From Pseudochelatococcus sp047501465 (GTDB lineage Bacteria > Pseudomonadota > Alphaproteobacteria > Rhizobiales > Beijerinckiaceae), in assembly GCF_047501465.1 (NCBI RefSeq), contig NZ_JAZDRL010000001.1, positions 1,178,001 to 1,242,000 on the forward strand: a stretch of 64,000 nucleotides of DNA, read 5' to 3'. The position numbers were made by a program, and so were the translations under genes. Shown here one piece after another: positions 1-9,503 of the stretch. Numbering within the stretch: the first letter of the stretch is position 1; each line of letters starts with the position of its first letter. The notes beneath the pieces were generated by a model, which was not told where the DNA came from, made no database searches, and worked only from the letters and a program-made list of their open reading frames with translations.

Positions 1-2708
1 CCAAGTGGCACCACAAGCATCACTGCTGCCGGAATTGACCAGCTTTCATAAAGTGCTGCCAGGAACAGGAAGACGATCAGGCAGCTCAGCGCAATCAGAT
101 AAGGTGCCTGCGAGCCAGACTGGATTTCCTGCAACGACTGTCCCGTCCACTCATAACCAAAGCCAGCTGGCAAATCAGCTGCAAGCCGCTGCATCTCGGC
201 AATGGCATCGCCCGATGAGTAGCCCGATGCCGCTTCGCCAGAAATGCGGATGGACGGAAAGCCATTATACCCCACCACCATTGCCGGACCTTTCTTCCAC
301 TCAATAGAAGCGAAGGCTGACAAAGGCACCATACCGCCGTTGGCATTACGGACGTTCAGACTAAGCAGATCATCAATCTTTGTACGGCGCTCCTGCTCCG
401 CCTGCACTGTCACCCGCTGCATGCGGCCTGTGTTGGGGAAGTCGTTGACGTAGCTGGAACCCAGATTGGTCGAAATCGTGTGGTTGATGTCAGCAAAGGT
501 CACGCCGAAGGTGTTGGCTTTTTCACGGTCGATCGTGATATTGACCTGCGCCGCATCTGGCAGACCTTCTACGCGCAAGCCTTGCAGAATCGGGCTTTTG
601 CCTGCTGCAGCCAGCAGTTGATCACGTGCAGCCCCCAGCGCTTCCTGCCCAAGACCGGCCCGATCCTGAAGACGGAACGAGAATCCGCTTGTCGTACCAA
701 GTCCCTGAATGGGTGGTGGAGACAAAGCGAAAGCGAAAGCATCACGCAGACCAAAAAGCTGCATATTTACACGGCCAGAGATCGCCGTTGCTGAATCCTC
801 AGGTCCGCGTTCAGACCAGTCTTTGAGTGTGGCAAAGGCAAGCGCTGCGTTCTGGCCCGCTCCATCAAAGCTGAACCCGCTAATAACGATGAGGTTTTGA
901 ACGCCCTTTTCATTTTTGAAAACATCCTCAACCGACTGGATCACCTCCAGCATGCGATTGCCGCTTGCCTCTGGTGGGCCTTGCATGCTGACGATCAGAT
1001 AGCCTTGATCTTCATTGGGAAGAAACGCTGATGGTAGCTGGATGAAGAGGTACCCCAACCCCACAAGCAACGCCGTGTAAATCAGCATGTACCGACCAAC
1101 CCGGCGCACCAGATAGCTGACAATGGCCGTATACCCGCGAGTTGTGCGGTCAAAGTTACGGTTAAACCAGCCGAAGAAGCCGCGTTTGACCTCATGATGT
1201 CCTTTTGGCACCTGCTTCAGGAAGGTTGCGCACAATGCGGGTGTCAGCGACAACGCCAGCAGGGCTGAGAACAAGATGGATACCACCATCGTCAAACTGA
1301 ACTGACGATAGATGACACCCACTGCGCCGGGGAAAAACGCCATTGGCACAAACACAGCCGTGAGCACAAGCGTTATGCCGATAAGCGCGCTTGTGATCTG
1401 CTTCATCGCCTTGCGCGTTGCCTCACGGGGAGGCAAACCTTCTTCCGACATGATGCGTTCGACGTTTTCAACCACCACAATGGCGTCATCGACCAAAATA
1501 CCAATCGCCAACACCATGCCGAACATCGTCAGCACGTTGATTGAAAAGCCCATGGCCAGCATGATTGCGCAGGTGCCCATCAGCGCAATTGGCACCACGA
1601 TGATCGGAATGATCGTGTAGCGGAAGTTTTGCAGGAAGATGAACATGACCACAAAAACAAGTGCCACTGCTTCAAGCAGCGTGTGGAACACCTTTTCAAT
1701 GGAGACCGCTACGAATGGCGCTGTATCATAGGGGATATCCCACTTCAGATTAGCCGGAAAGAACTTGGACAGTTCGTTCATACGCGTGCGGATGGCTTCT
1801 GAGGTCGATAGTGCGTTGGCCGTTGGTGACAATTGCACACCAATGGCAGCGCTTGGGGTGCCATTAAGGCGGGAGGAGAAGTTGTAATCCTGTCCACCAA
1901 CCTCGATGCGCGCCACATCGCGAAGGCGCACGGAGGAGCCATCAGGGTTTGCGCGTAGCACGATGGCGCCAAACTCTTCCGGCGATGTCAGCTGTCCGCG
2001 CACCAGCACCGTTGCGGCGATCTGTTGATTGATGGGATTGGGCTGCGCACCGATGCTGCCCGCCGCCACCTGTGCGTTCTGCGACTGAATTGCCGACGTG
2101 ATATCCGATGTGGTGAGCTTGAGGCCGATCATCTTTTCAGGATCGATCCAGATGCGCATCGCACGCTCAGAGGCAAACAGCTGTGCCTTACCCACCCCCG
2201 GTACACGGCGGATTTCGCTCAACACGTTACGGGTAAGAAAGTCACCAAGACCGATAGCATCGGTGGCACCATCAGTTGAGTTGAGGGTAATCACGAGTAG
2301 GAAGCCCGCACCGGCCTGTTCAACTTCGATACCTTGTTGAGCAACAGCTTGCGGCAGGCGTGGTTCAACGCGCCGCACCCGGTTTTGCACCTCGGTTGCA
2401 GCAACGTTGACATCCGTGCCGGGTTGGAAGGTAGCGGTGATGCTGACGCTGCCTGTCGTATCCGAGGTTGATTCAAAATAAAGCAGGCCCTGAACGCCGT
2501 TCAGTTCCTCTTCAATCAGGCGGGTGACGCTCTGATAAATCTGCTCAGGTGAAGCGCCAGGGTAGACTGTTGATACCGTAATCTGTGGTGGGGCAACGCT
2601 AGGGTATTGCGCAATTGGCAGCATCGGTATGCAGATGACACCCGCGAGCACCATGAAGATCGCAACAACCCAGGCAAATACCGGGCGGTCAATAAAGAAA
2701 CTGGGCAT
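1..2708 (-). CDS. RND efflux pump inner-membrane subunit (AcrB/MexB, HAE1 type), C-terminus cut by window edge
   Basis: Proton-driven drug exporter of the inner membrane that would work as a trimer with the adaptor encoded next to it and an outer-membrane channel not seen here. The first 902 residues are present; family members run to about 1,030-1,050, so the last membrane helices are outside the window. The start MPSFFIDRPVFAWVV is the classic family N-terminus. The proton-relay pair in TM4 (GILVDDAIVVVENVER) falls at D407-D408, the same numbering as E. coli AcrB, and LYESWSIP near the left edge is the conserved start of a late membrane helix. The ATG lies 12 bp after the adaptor stop, so the two are cotranscribed. 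Substrates cannot be read from sequence. Confidence 0.95.
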   Translation of the reverse strand, partial: MPSFFIDRPVFAWVVAIFMVLAGVICIPMLPIAQYPSVAPPQITVSTVYPGASPEQIYQSVTRLIEEELNGVQGLLYFESTSDTTGSVSITATFQPGTDVNVAATEVQNRVRRVEPRLPQAVAQQGIEVEQAGAGFLLVITLNSTDGATDAIGLGDFLTRNVLSEIRRVPGVGKAQLFASERAMRIWIDPEKMIGLKLTTSDITSAIQSQNAQVAAGSIGAQPNPINQQIAATVLVRGQLTSPEEFGAIVLRANPDGSSVRLRDVARIEVGGQDYNFSSRLNGTPSAAIGVQLSPTANALSTSEAIRTRMNELSKFFPANLKWDIPYDTAPFVAVSIEKVFHTLLEAVALVFVVMFIFLQNFRYTIIPIIVVPIALMGTCAIMLAMGFSINVLTMFGMVLAIGILVDDAIVVVENVERIMSEEGLPPREATRKAMKQITSALIGITLVLTAVFVPMAFFPGAVGVIYRQFSLTMVVSILFSALLALSLTPALCATFLKQVPKGHHEVKRGFFGWFNRNFDRTTRGYTAIVSYLVRRVGRYMLIYTALLVGLGYLFIQLPSAFLPNEDQGYLIVSMQGPPEASGNRMLEVIQSVEDVFKNEKGVQNLIVISGFSFDGAGQNAALAFATLKDWSERGPEDSATAISGRVNMQLFGLRDAFAFALSPPPIQGLGTTSGFSFRLQDRAGLGQEALGAARDQLLAAAGKSPILQGLRVEGLPDAAQVNITIDREKANTFGVTFADINHTISTNLGSSYVNDFPNTGRMQRVTVQAEQERRTKIDDLLSLNVRNANGGMVPLSAFASIEWKKGPAMVVGYNGFPSIRISGEAASGYSSGDAIAEMQRLAADLPAGFGYEWTGQSLQEIQSGSQAPYLIALSCLIVFLFLAALYESWSIPAAVMLVVPL

Positions 2709-2720
2709 GCCGTGGGCTCC

Positions 2721-3932
2721 TTATTTGCCGCTATTCGCTGGGGTTGGAGGCTCGGTCGAGGCCGTCGCTTCCGTATTCGACTTCCAGTCTGTTGGTGCAA
2801 CAGGTGCACCAGGACGGATTTTCTGGAAACCCTCAACAATGACCCGGTCACCTGCTTTCAAGCCATTATCGATAACCCAACGGTCACCGACAACGCGACC
2901 TGCTTTCACGGGACGCACGGCAGCGGTATTGTTTTCATCCACGACATACACGAGCGCCTGCCCACCAGTATCGCGCTGCAAGGCTTGTTGTGGCACGGCG
3001 ATGGCATTCTGCTCAGTGCCCTGATCAATCTGAATGCGCACATACATGCCTGGCAATAGCTCCCCATCGGTATTGGGGAACTGCCCACGCATCGTTACCT
3101 GGCCTGTGGTGGCGTCGACGGTTGCTTCCGAAAATAGCAGGCGGCCGACATGGGGGTAGGGAGTGCCGTCATCGAATAATAAACGAACACTTGCCTCCCC
3201 TTCTTTTGCACCTGTCAGATGGCCTGCTTGTGCGGCACGGCGCAGATTGAGAAGATCATTCACGGATTGCGTAAAGTCAGCATAAACAGGGTCAAGTTGC
3301 TGGATAGTCGCCAGAACATCCATCGCACCTGTACCTACCAAGGCACCCTCGGTAATCAAGGCACGGCCTATGCGGCCGCTGATTGGGGCTTTTACATCCG
3401 CATATTGCAGATTGAGCTGTGCCGTGGAAAGTGCTGCCTTGGCTGAAGCCACGTCTGCATTGGCCTGCGCAAGAGCCGCAACACTGGTTTCAAGTGCCTG
3501 GGTGCTTGTCACATTACGTGCGCGCAATTCCTGGCTGCGATCTGCCTGTTGCTTGGCTTGCAATTGCGTTGCCTCTGCCCGTTGAAGTGTTGCTTGGGCA
3601 CTTTCAACTTGCAGGCGGAAGGGTTCTGGATCGATACGATAAAGCACATCACCTTCATTGACATGTGTGCCCTGTGTGAACACGCGCTCCACCACAATGC
3701 CGGAAACGCGCGGGCGCACTTCAGCAATGCGGGTCGGGGTAATGCGCCCTGGCAGTTCATTCGTAATTGCAATGGCCTCAGGCTGCACCGTGACAATGCT
3801 GACCGCTGAAGGCGGCATCCCAGATTGACCACCCTGTTGTCCCTTGTCATCATCCGAACAAGCGGCAAGACCAAGGGGGACAAGGAGGGAGAGACTGAGA
3901 ACAAGGGCCCGGAAGGGAGAAGGGACTTGCAT
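2721..3932 (-). CDS. RND efflux periplasmic adaptor (membrane fusion protein), lipoprotein
   Basis: Bridges the RND pump to an outer-membrane channel. 403 aa, normal for AcrA/MexA. A lipoprotein signal ends in a lipobox LAAC at about residue 25, after which the mature protein would be anchored to the inner membrane. Order of parts: beta-barrel/lipoyl half (PRVSGIVVERVFTQGTHVNEGDVLYRIDP, about 70-105; see sequence rather than this description for detail), an alpha-helical hairpin rich in Gln and Ala (110-170), the second lipoyl half (ISGRIGRALITEGALV), then barrel and membrane-proximal domains. It is the middle gene of a regulator-adaptor-pump operon. The Pro/Ser/Thr tail is low complexity. 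Confidence 0.93.
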   Translation of the reverse strand: MQVPSPFRALVLSLSLLVPLGLAACSDDDKGQQGGQSGMPPSAVSIVTVQPEAIAITNELPGRITPTRIAEVRPRVSGIVVERVFTQGTHVNEGDVLYRIDPEPFRLQVESAQATLQRAEATQLQAKQQADRSQELRARNVTSTQALETSVAALAQANADVASAKAALSTAQLNLQYADVKAPISGRIGRALITEGALVGTGAMDVLATIQQLDPVYADFTQSVNDLLNLRRAAQAGHLTGAKEGEASVRLLFDDGTPYPHVGRLLFSEATVDATTGQVTMRGQFPNTDGELLPGMYVRIQIDQGTEQNAIAVPQQALQRDTGGQALVYVVDENNTAAVRPVKAGRVVGDRWVIDNGLKAGDRVIVEGFQKIRPGAPVAPTDWKSNTEATASTEPPTPANSGK

Positions 3933-3987
3933 GCGCTGATCCTGGAATGCGTTTATTCGAGAAAAGGGTTTGAATTAGTTGATTGGC

Positions 3988-4620
3988 CTAGTCAATCGGG
4001 AGCTTCTCAGGCACTTCTTTGGGCTTGTGGCTGATTGGTTCAGTCTTGTTTGTTTCAAGCAAGGTTGGTGCAGGCACTTGCGACGACAGCCAGCAGATAT
4101 CGGCTAGTAATTGCTCGCGCTCATCCTCTTGCCACGCCTGAAAGCCGAACCATTCGAGCTGGGCCAAGCCTTCCGCTGCCAGAAACGCCAACAAGGCGCC
4201 ACGCGGGCTTTCCGAGGTGGTTCGAAGATCTTCAATCGTCTTGGTAAAGAGTTCCTGCAAGGGTTTGCGCAACTGTGCATCACAGGTCATTGCTGCGCAT
4301 AGGCTGGTTGTAACAGCGCGGTCGTCATCTGTCATACTGCGCACGGCTTCGATGCGCGCGAGGATGCCGGCATCGGGTGTCGAAGAACCAAGGGCTTCTG
4401 CCAGCTCATCAATCTTGCGTTGATGGTTGCAGATATCACGCTCAATCAGTGCACTAATCAGCTGCTGCTTGGTTTTGAAATCATAAAGAACACTGGCTTT
4501 GCTGATGCCAGCTTGCAGCGCAACAGCTTCAAGTGTCATCCGCCCGGCCCCATCACGCAGCACAACAGCTTGGGCTGCTTCGAGCACTTGCTCACGCGTA
4601 ATTGTTCGATGACGGCCCAT
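3988..4620 (-). CDS. TetR/AcrR-family repressor of the adjacent RND pump
   Basis: 210 aa. Residues 8-55 form the TetR DNA-binding domain: ITREQVLEAA at its start and a helix-turn-helix around LQAGISKASVLYDF. The C-terminal part is the variable ligand pocket and cannot be assigned a ligand; the last 30 residues are rich in Lys, Pro and Glu. An SD (GGAG, 4 nt from ATG) supports the start. The gene is first in the operon, 55 bp before the adaptor, and a near-perfect 38-bp palindrome lies just upstream at 4647-4684. The simplest reading is autorepression and repression of the pump, released by a pump substrate. This is inference from family and layout. Confidence 0.9.
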   Translation of the reverse strand: MGRHRTITREQVLEAAQAVVLRDGAGRMTLEAVALQAGISKASVLYDFKTKQQLISALIERDICNHQRKIDELAEALGSSTPDAGILARIEAVRSMTDDDRAVTTSLCAAMTCDAQLRKPLQELFTKTIEDLRTTSESPRGALLAFLAAEGLAQLEWFGFQAWQEDEREQLLADICWLSSQVPAPTLLETNKTEPISHKPKEVPEKLPID

Positions 4621-4646
4621 TCGACTCCACGCTTGATAAAAGAGGA

Positions 4647-4684
4647 TTCAAATTAATAACCAACCGGTCGGTTATTAATTTGAA
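4647..4684. promoter_or_regulatory. 38-bp palindromic operator, probable TetR-family binding site
   Basis: Arms of 17 bp flank a self-complementary CCGG centre, with one mismatched pair. The core reads ACCAACCGGTCGGTT, a layout typical of TetR-family operators. It begins 27 bp upstream of the regulator ATG, within the expected promoter region. Confidence 0.75.
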
Positions 4685-4888
4685 CTCACTTGAGAGTCAA
4701 GAGATGAGAACGAATGAGAACGTCGCTTATGTGCGCTGTAGCACAAGCATAGTCATGCCTGGGAATAACCCCGCTCTTGGCGCATATCTTGTTCACTGCA
4801 ATGCCTCTGCGAGGAAATTAACTGATCCTCAGTTTTATGCGTTGTGTAGTCATTATTGAAATCAGGGCAATTTTGTTCAATTTCGCCC

Positions 4889-5905
4889 TCACAGAACGTT
4901 TTCTTTGCGCGCTTTCTTATCTCTGTACATAGCGGTATCTGCAAGGTAGATCGCATTCTGCGGAGAGATTGTGGCTGGGTTGATGTTGATTGCCCCGCAG
5001 CTCGCGCCGGGATAATCAAAATGGTGTGCGCCGAAGTGGAATGTCCCCTGGATCAAAGGCATTAGCCTGTCTCGCAGCATCTTGACAGCGTGATCTGCAT
5101 CTTCTTTCAGCGAGGGGCCCATTGCAACGACAACAAACTCATCGCCTCCCAGACGTCCCAGCATATCGCCCGCTCTTAATCCCATGCTAAGACGCTGGCT
5201 GATATCGATCAGAAATGCATCGCCAATATCGTGTCCGTAAGTGTCATTGATCTGCTTGAAATCATCAAGATCAATATAAGCCACTAATATGCTTTGTTCG
5301 TTGCGCTTGGCGAGTGCAAACAGGCGGTGCATTTCGCTGAAAATGCAGCGACGGTTGGGAAGGCCGGTGAGCATATCCGTATTGGAATACCCCTCCAATG
5401 CTGCATTCGCATGCTGCAGCTGGCTCATCAGCTGCTCACGCTGTATCTGTTGGGCAATCAGCGCTGCGAACAGCTTCAGCAATTGTTTACTGCGCGGGGT
5501 GATAGGCTTGCGCTCTGAGCTTGCAGCACACAGTGTGCCATAAACCGAGCCGTTATCTAGGCGTACCGGTGCGCTGGCATAGGTGACAATGCCCAATGCT
5601 TTTGCCGCTTCGGAATCTCCCCAGCAGCTGGTAACATCGTCGGTAAAAGCTTGGCCTTCATCGAGGGCGCGCTTACATAATGTATCATTCCACGGAACCG
5701 TCAGGCCCTCGGGAATACACATTGTCCGGATATTACGTGCGAACAGGATGTTCTGAACGCCGGCTTCTAGATCGATACGGGTGAGGTAAGTTGATTCCAG
5801 TCCTGTGACGAACTCTAAAAGCTCTAATAATGGCCGGGAATACTCCTCGGTTGTTCTTGCCGATGTAATTGTGTTCGAGAGGCGGGTCAGTAATTCATCA
5901 GTCAT
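4889..5905 (-). CDS. GAF-GGDEF diguanylate cyclase
   Basis: Makes cyclic di-GMP from two GTP. 338 aa. An N-terminal GAF-like sensor (about 15-155) is followed by a short coiled linker and a GGDEF domain (about 180-335). The active-site motif is GRLGGDEFVVV, intact. The inhibitory I-site RxxD is present as RAGD exactly five residues before GGDEF, so product feedback inhibition is expected. No membrane segment is visible, so the enzyme should be cytosolic. ATG at 5905 is used; a TTG two codons earlier is possible. It stands alone, with 361 bp behind its start and 204 bp to the TetR operator. The sensed signal is unknown. Confidence 0.9.
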   Translation of the reverse strand: MTDELLTRLSNTITSARTTEEYSRPLLELLEFVTGLESTYLTRIDLEAGVQNILFARNIRTMCIPEGLTVPWNDTLCKRALDEGQAFTDDVTSCWGDSEAAKALGIVTYASAPVRLDNGSVYGTLCAASSERKPITPRSKQLLKLFAALIAQQIQREQLMSQLQHANAALEGYSNTDMLTGLPNRRCIFSEMHRLFALAKRNEQSILVAYIDLDDFKQINDTYGHDIGDAFLIDISQRLSMGLRAGDMLGRLGGDEFVVVAMGPSLKEDADHAVKMLRDRLMPLIQGTFHFGAHHFDYPGASCGAININPATISPQNAIYLADTAMYRDKKARKENVL

Positions 5906-6272
5906 TGTCAATTCAACAACCCTTACTGTGGCTTTTGCTGGCGATTTTTTCTGTTACTAGCCTTTCAACCAATCTAGGCTCAGGACCTGTTAATTCTCCT
6001 GCAATGGTTTAGTCATCCATAGATAAATCTATGTAAGCAAGGAATATAGTGAAGTGGATGAGCCACATCCTTTGGACAATGCTTTGACCAGCGATTGGCT
6101 GCGTCAAGTCACTCAACCGGGGATATGCTCCGCTCTTCGTGATTTTTCTTGCGTATTTTGGTCATTGTGCTGCCATTCCTTGAAAATTAACAGATTCTGA
6201 ACCTCGTTTATTCTGCAGCATTTTGGATGTTTATGATACCGATTGCACTAAAATTTGCTTGAAGGTTATCTT
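5906..6272. other. Intergenic stretch, no gene seen
   Basis: Holds the upstream region of the diguanylate cyclase gene and the 3' flank of cueR. I see no ORF with coding character, no RNA gene and no convincing terminator. Confidence 0.5.
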
Positions 6273-6674
6273 TCACCTGACATCTTCATCATCTGACAAT
6301 TTTGCGATGATCGGACAATGCGGGCGGGCATCTCCTCCGCAGTTTTCCGCAAGATGGCGCAGGGTATCAGCCATTTGTTTGAGCTCATTCATCCGGGTTT
6401 CCAGCTCAGCAATATGCACCTGGGCAATGCGCTTGACGTCAGCGCTTGCTCTTGCACGATCCTGCCATAGGGCTAACAGGGTTTCGATCTGCGCCACTGA
6501 AAACCCCAGATCGCGCGATCGGCGGATGAAGCGTAACGTATGCACGTCCGCATTTGTATAGACCCGATATCCGGCCTCGGTACGGATTGCTTTATTGATG
6601 AGGCCAATGGATTCGTAATAGCGGATCATCTTGGCCGATACACCAGATGCCTTTGCTGCTTCACCAATGTTCAT
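6273..6674 (-). CDS. cueR: Cu(I)-responsive MerR-family activator CueR
   Basis: Copper sensor that turns on copper-export genes by untwisting promoters with a long spacer. 133 aa. The winged HTH at the N-terminus (MNIGEAAKASGVSAKMIRYYE) is followed by the dimerisation helix and the metal loop. C112 and C120, separated by seven residues, and S77 fall at the same numbers as in E. coli CueR, which supports monovalent Cu/Ag/Au specificity. The ATG overlaps the copA stop (ATGA), so translation is coupled to copA and the regulator sits in its own regulon. Its likely sites are the two palindromic promoters at 9204-9279. Confidence 0.93.
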   Translation of the reverse strand: MNIGEAAKASGVSAKMIRYYESIGLINKAIRTEAGYRVYTNADVHTLRFIRRSRDLGFSVAQIETLLALWQDRARASADVKRIAQVHIAELETRMNELKQMADTLRHLAENCGGDARPHCPIIAKLSDDEDVR

Positions 6675-9163
6675 GTTGCCTCCAGTGGCCCCTTGAAGCG
6701 ACGCAGCCGTAGCGCGTTGCTGAGCACGAATACACTGGAGAGCGCCATTGCGCCCGCTGCCAGCATTGGCGACAGCAACGTGCCATTGAGGGGATAAAGC
6801 ACACCCGCCGCCACCGGAATCAGCGCGGCATTATAAGCGAAAGCCCAAAACAGATTTTGCCCGATATTGCGCATCGTGGCATGCGAGAGCGCAATTGCGT
6901 TGACCACACCACGCAAATCGCCTGACATCAATACGACATCTGCGCTTTCGATTGCGACATCGGTACCCGTACCAACCGCTATGCCGACATCGGCGCTTGC
7001 AAGTGCCGGTGCATCGTTGATGCCATCGCCCACAAATGCCAGTCGTGTATTGTTTGCAGAAAGACGCTTGACGACGCCAACTTTGCCCTCCGGCAAAACC
7101 TCAGCTTCAACGCTATCGATGCCAAGCTGGCGCGCAATGGCTTCTGCCGTGTGCCGATTATCGCCCGTCACCATCACGACCTTCAAACCCAGATCATGCA
7201 GCGCCTGAATTGCTGATTGAGTGGTGGGTTTGATCGGATCAGCTACAGCGATAATCGCCGCCAGATGCCCATTAATAGCGGCATAAAGCGGTGTTTTGCC
7301 ATCCTCGCCAAGCCGTGCGGCTTCCTGCATGAAAGGCGAGGGGTCAATAGCGAGCTTATGCATGAAACGATCTGCACCAACATCCACGCGCTGGCTGTTG
7401 ACTGTGCCTGTTACGCCGTATCCAGCTTCTGCCTCGAACGTATCGAGTGCAGGTATTGTCAGTCCGCGCTGATGTGCTGCGGCGACAATTGCCTGTGCAA
7501 TTGGATGCTCGGATCGTGCCTCTACCGCCGCCACAAGTGCCAGCACATCGTCTTCCGAAAAGGCGCTGGTGACGGATAAGTCCGTGAGTTCGGGGGCGCC
7601 TGCGGTCAGGGTGCCGGTCTTATCGACCGCAATCACTGTCGCATCGCGCAGACTTTGTAGCGCTTCACCCTTACGAAACAATACGCCAAGCTCGGCAGCA
7701 CGCCCCGTACCGACCATGATCGAGGTTGGCGTCGCAAGCCCCATCGCACATGGGCAGGCGATGATCAGCACGGCTACTGCATTGACCAACGCAAAGGTAA
7801 GTGCCGGATCAGGCCCCAGGAAAAACCAGGCAACAAAGGTAGCCGCTGCTGCGGCAAATACGGCAGGCACAAACCATGCGGTGATTTTATCGACCAATGC
7901 CTGAATAGGCAGCTTCGTGCCTTGTGCTGTCTCGACAAGACGGATGATCTGGGCCAACACCGTTTCCGACCCCACCCGCATGGCGCGAAACGAAAAGCTG
8001 CCCGTAGTATTCACTGTGCCGCCGACAACCGATGCACCAAGAGTCTTTTCGACAGGCACAGGCTCACCGGTAATCATGGATTCATCGACGAACGAACTGC
8101 CCTCCGTTACCTCACCATCAACGGCAATTTTTTCTCCTGGTCGCACGAGAATGGTATCGCCAACCATCACTTCGCTAATATCGATATCAGCAGTGGTGCC
8201 ATCTCGCAGCACGCGAGCCGTCTTGGGTTGAAGCCCCACCAATTTGCGAATGGCCTCGCTGGTACGCCCCTTGGCGCGTGCTTCGAGATATCGTCCCAGC
8301 AATATCAGTGTCACGATGACAGCGGCGGCTTCATAGTAGACATGGATTGTGCCAGCCGGCAGCAGGTTTGACCAGAAAGTCGCGATAACTGAAAATGCCC
8401 ACGCTGCACCCGATCCTACGGCCACGAGCGCATTCATATCTGGTGTACCGCGAAGCAGGGTGGGAATACCCTTCGCGAAAAAACGCTTTCCCGGCCCAAA
8501 TAACACCAGTGTGGTGAGCGCAAATTGCCCATACCAGCTCCATGGGCCAAGTGTCTCGGCAATCCAATGATGAAAAGCCGGAACCAGATGTCCCCCCATC
8601 TCTATAATGAACACCGGAAGGGTAAGGGCGGCTGCGATAATCACATCGCGTCGTAGACTCTGGATTTCCGCTGTGCGGGCTGTGCGCTCGCGATCTTCGC
8701 CGGACGCATTTTTGTCCTGCCCTGTCGATAAACGATACGCTTCATAACCTGCTTGCTGGACTGCGCGCTCAATATTGCCAGCCCTTATCGTATCCAAAGC
8801 GGCAATAACATGGGCACGCTCGGTGGCAAGATTCACCGTGGCCTCAAGCACGCCGGGTACTTTCTTTATAGCGTTCTCGACCCGCTGCACACAGGAGGCG
8901 CAGCTCATGCCGGATAGCGAAAAATCAGCTGTTTCAGTTCCTACGTCATACCCGGTTGCCTTGATTGCGGCTATCACAGGTGGAAGTGTGGGGGCACCTG
9001 TAAAATCGATGCTTGCCCTTTCTGTCGCCAGATTAACGCTCGCAGACCTTACACCTGGTACGTTCCTGATGGCATTTTCCACCCGTGTGACACAGGAAGC
9101 GCAACTCATTCCCTTAATGGAGAGTTGAAGTGTATGCGTGGTAGCAGTTTCGGCCTCATTCAT
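6671..9163 (-). CDS. copA: Cu(I)-exporting P1B-type ATPase CopA
   Basis: Pumps Cu(I) out of the cytosol using ATP. 830 aa. Two N-terminal heavy-metal-associated domains each carry GMSCASC (about 18-24 and 84-90). The membrane part holds the transport motif CPC (IACPCAMGLATP), followed by the phosphorylation site DKTGTLT, the SEHP motif of P1B pumps and the hinge GDGINDAPAL. All are intact. It is the first gene of copA-cueR and is divergent from copZ. The start is preceded by a CueR-type palindromic promoter at 9204-9234, about 40 bp away. Silver export is also plausible for this family. Confidence 0.95.
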   Translation of the reverse strand: MNEAETATTHTLQLSIKGMSCASCVTRVENAIRNVPGVRSASVNLATERASIDFTGAPTLPPVIAAIKATGYDVGTETADFSLSGMSCASCVQRVENAIKKVPGVLEATVNLATERAHVIAALDTIRAGNIERAVQQAGYEAYRLSTGQDKNASGEDRERTARTAEIQSLRRDVIIAAALTLPVFIIEMGGHLVPAFHHWIAETLGPWSWYGQFALTTLVLFGPGKRFFAKGIPTLLRGTPDMNALVAVGSGAAWAFSVIATFWSNLLPAGTIHVYYEAAAVIVTLILLGRYLEARAKGRTSEAIRKLVGLQPKTARVLRDGTTADIDISEVMVGDTILVRPGEKIAVDGEVTEGSSFVDESMITGEPVPVEKTLGASVVGGTVNTTGSFSFRAMRVGSETVLAQIIRLVETAQGTKLPIQALVDKITAWFVPAVFAAAAATFVAWFFLGPDPALTFALVNAVAVLIIACPCAMGLATPTSIMVGTGRAAELGVLFRKGEALQSLRDATVIAVDKTGTLTAGAPELTDLSVTSAFSEDDVLALVAAVEARSEHPIAQAIVAAAHQRGLTIPALDTFEAEAGYGVTGTVNSQRVDVGADRFMHKLAIDPSPFMQEAARLGEDGKTPLYAAINGHLAAIIAVADPIKPTTQSAIQALHDLGLKVVMVTGDNRHTAEAIARQLGIDSVEAEVLPEGKVGVVKRLSANNTRLAFVGDGINDAPALASADVGIAVGTGTDVAIESADVVLMSGDLRGVVNAIALSHATMRNIGQNLFWAFAYNAALIPVAAGVLYPLNGTLLSPMLAAGAMALSSVFVLSNALRLRRFKGPLEAT

Positions 9164-9203
9164 GGCTTTGGTATCCTGATTTGGCTCGTTTACGATACCA
9201 ACG

Positions 9204-9234
9204 TTTATTGACCTTCCTATTATGGGAAGGTCAA
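9204..9234 (-). promoter_or_regulatory. CueR-type promoter for copA-cueR
   Basis: On the minus strand a TTGACC -35 (9229-9234) is followed by a 19-bp spacer and an AATAAA -10 (9204-9209). The spacer contains a dyad of GACCTTCC and its complement. A 19-bp spacer filled by a palindrome is the hallmark of MerR-family promoters. The -10 is weak. Confidence 0.7.
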
Positions 9235-9248
9235 TAGCAAAAGTCGTT

Positions 9249-9279
9249 TGACTTTCCCATAATGGGAAAGAGTACTATC
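9249..9279 (+). promoter_or_regulatory. CueR-type promoter for the copZ-like gene
   Basis: TTGACT (9249-9254), exactly 19 bp, then TACTAT (9274-9279). The spacer holds the palindrome CTTTCCCATAATGGGAAAG at 9253-9271. It shares the CCCATAAT core with the divergent copA site, so one regulator should control both. An AGGAGA Shine-Dalgarno and the ATG at 9306 follow. Confidence 0.8.
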
Positions 9280-9305
9280 GCTTAAATAGAAAAGGAGACC
9301 TGATC

Positions 9306-9503
9306 ATGATAACGCTTAAGGTGCCGAAGATGAGCTGTGAGGGCTGCGTGGCAACAATCGAGAAGGCCACCAAAAGTATAGATGCACAAGGGCAGGTAAA
9401 GGCTGATCTTGCGACAAAGACAATATCAGTGGAAACATCTGCAGATGCAGCCTCTATCTCGCAGGCTGTTCGTGCTGCCGGATATGAGAATACGTATGTA
9501 TAA
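9306..9503 (+). CDS. copZ: Copper chaperone, single HMA domain (CopZ-like)
   Basis: 65-aa soluble protein made of one heavy-metal-associated domain with a beta-alpha-beta-beta-alpha-beta pattern. The metal site is MSCEGC at residues 9-14. CopZ proteins hand Cu(I) to the HMA domains of CopA and buffer cytosolic copper. Assignment rests on the fold motif and on its CueR-type promoter, divergent from copA. The loop residue pattern (CEGC rather than CxHC) leaves some doubt about whether Cu or another soft metal is preferred, but the promoter argues for Cu. Confidence 0.88.
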   Translation: MITLKVPKMSCEGCVATIEKATKSIDAQGQVKADLATKTISVETSADAASISQAVRAAGYENTYV

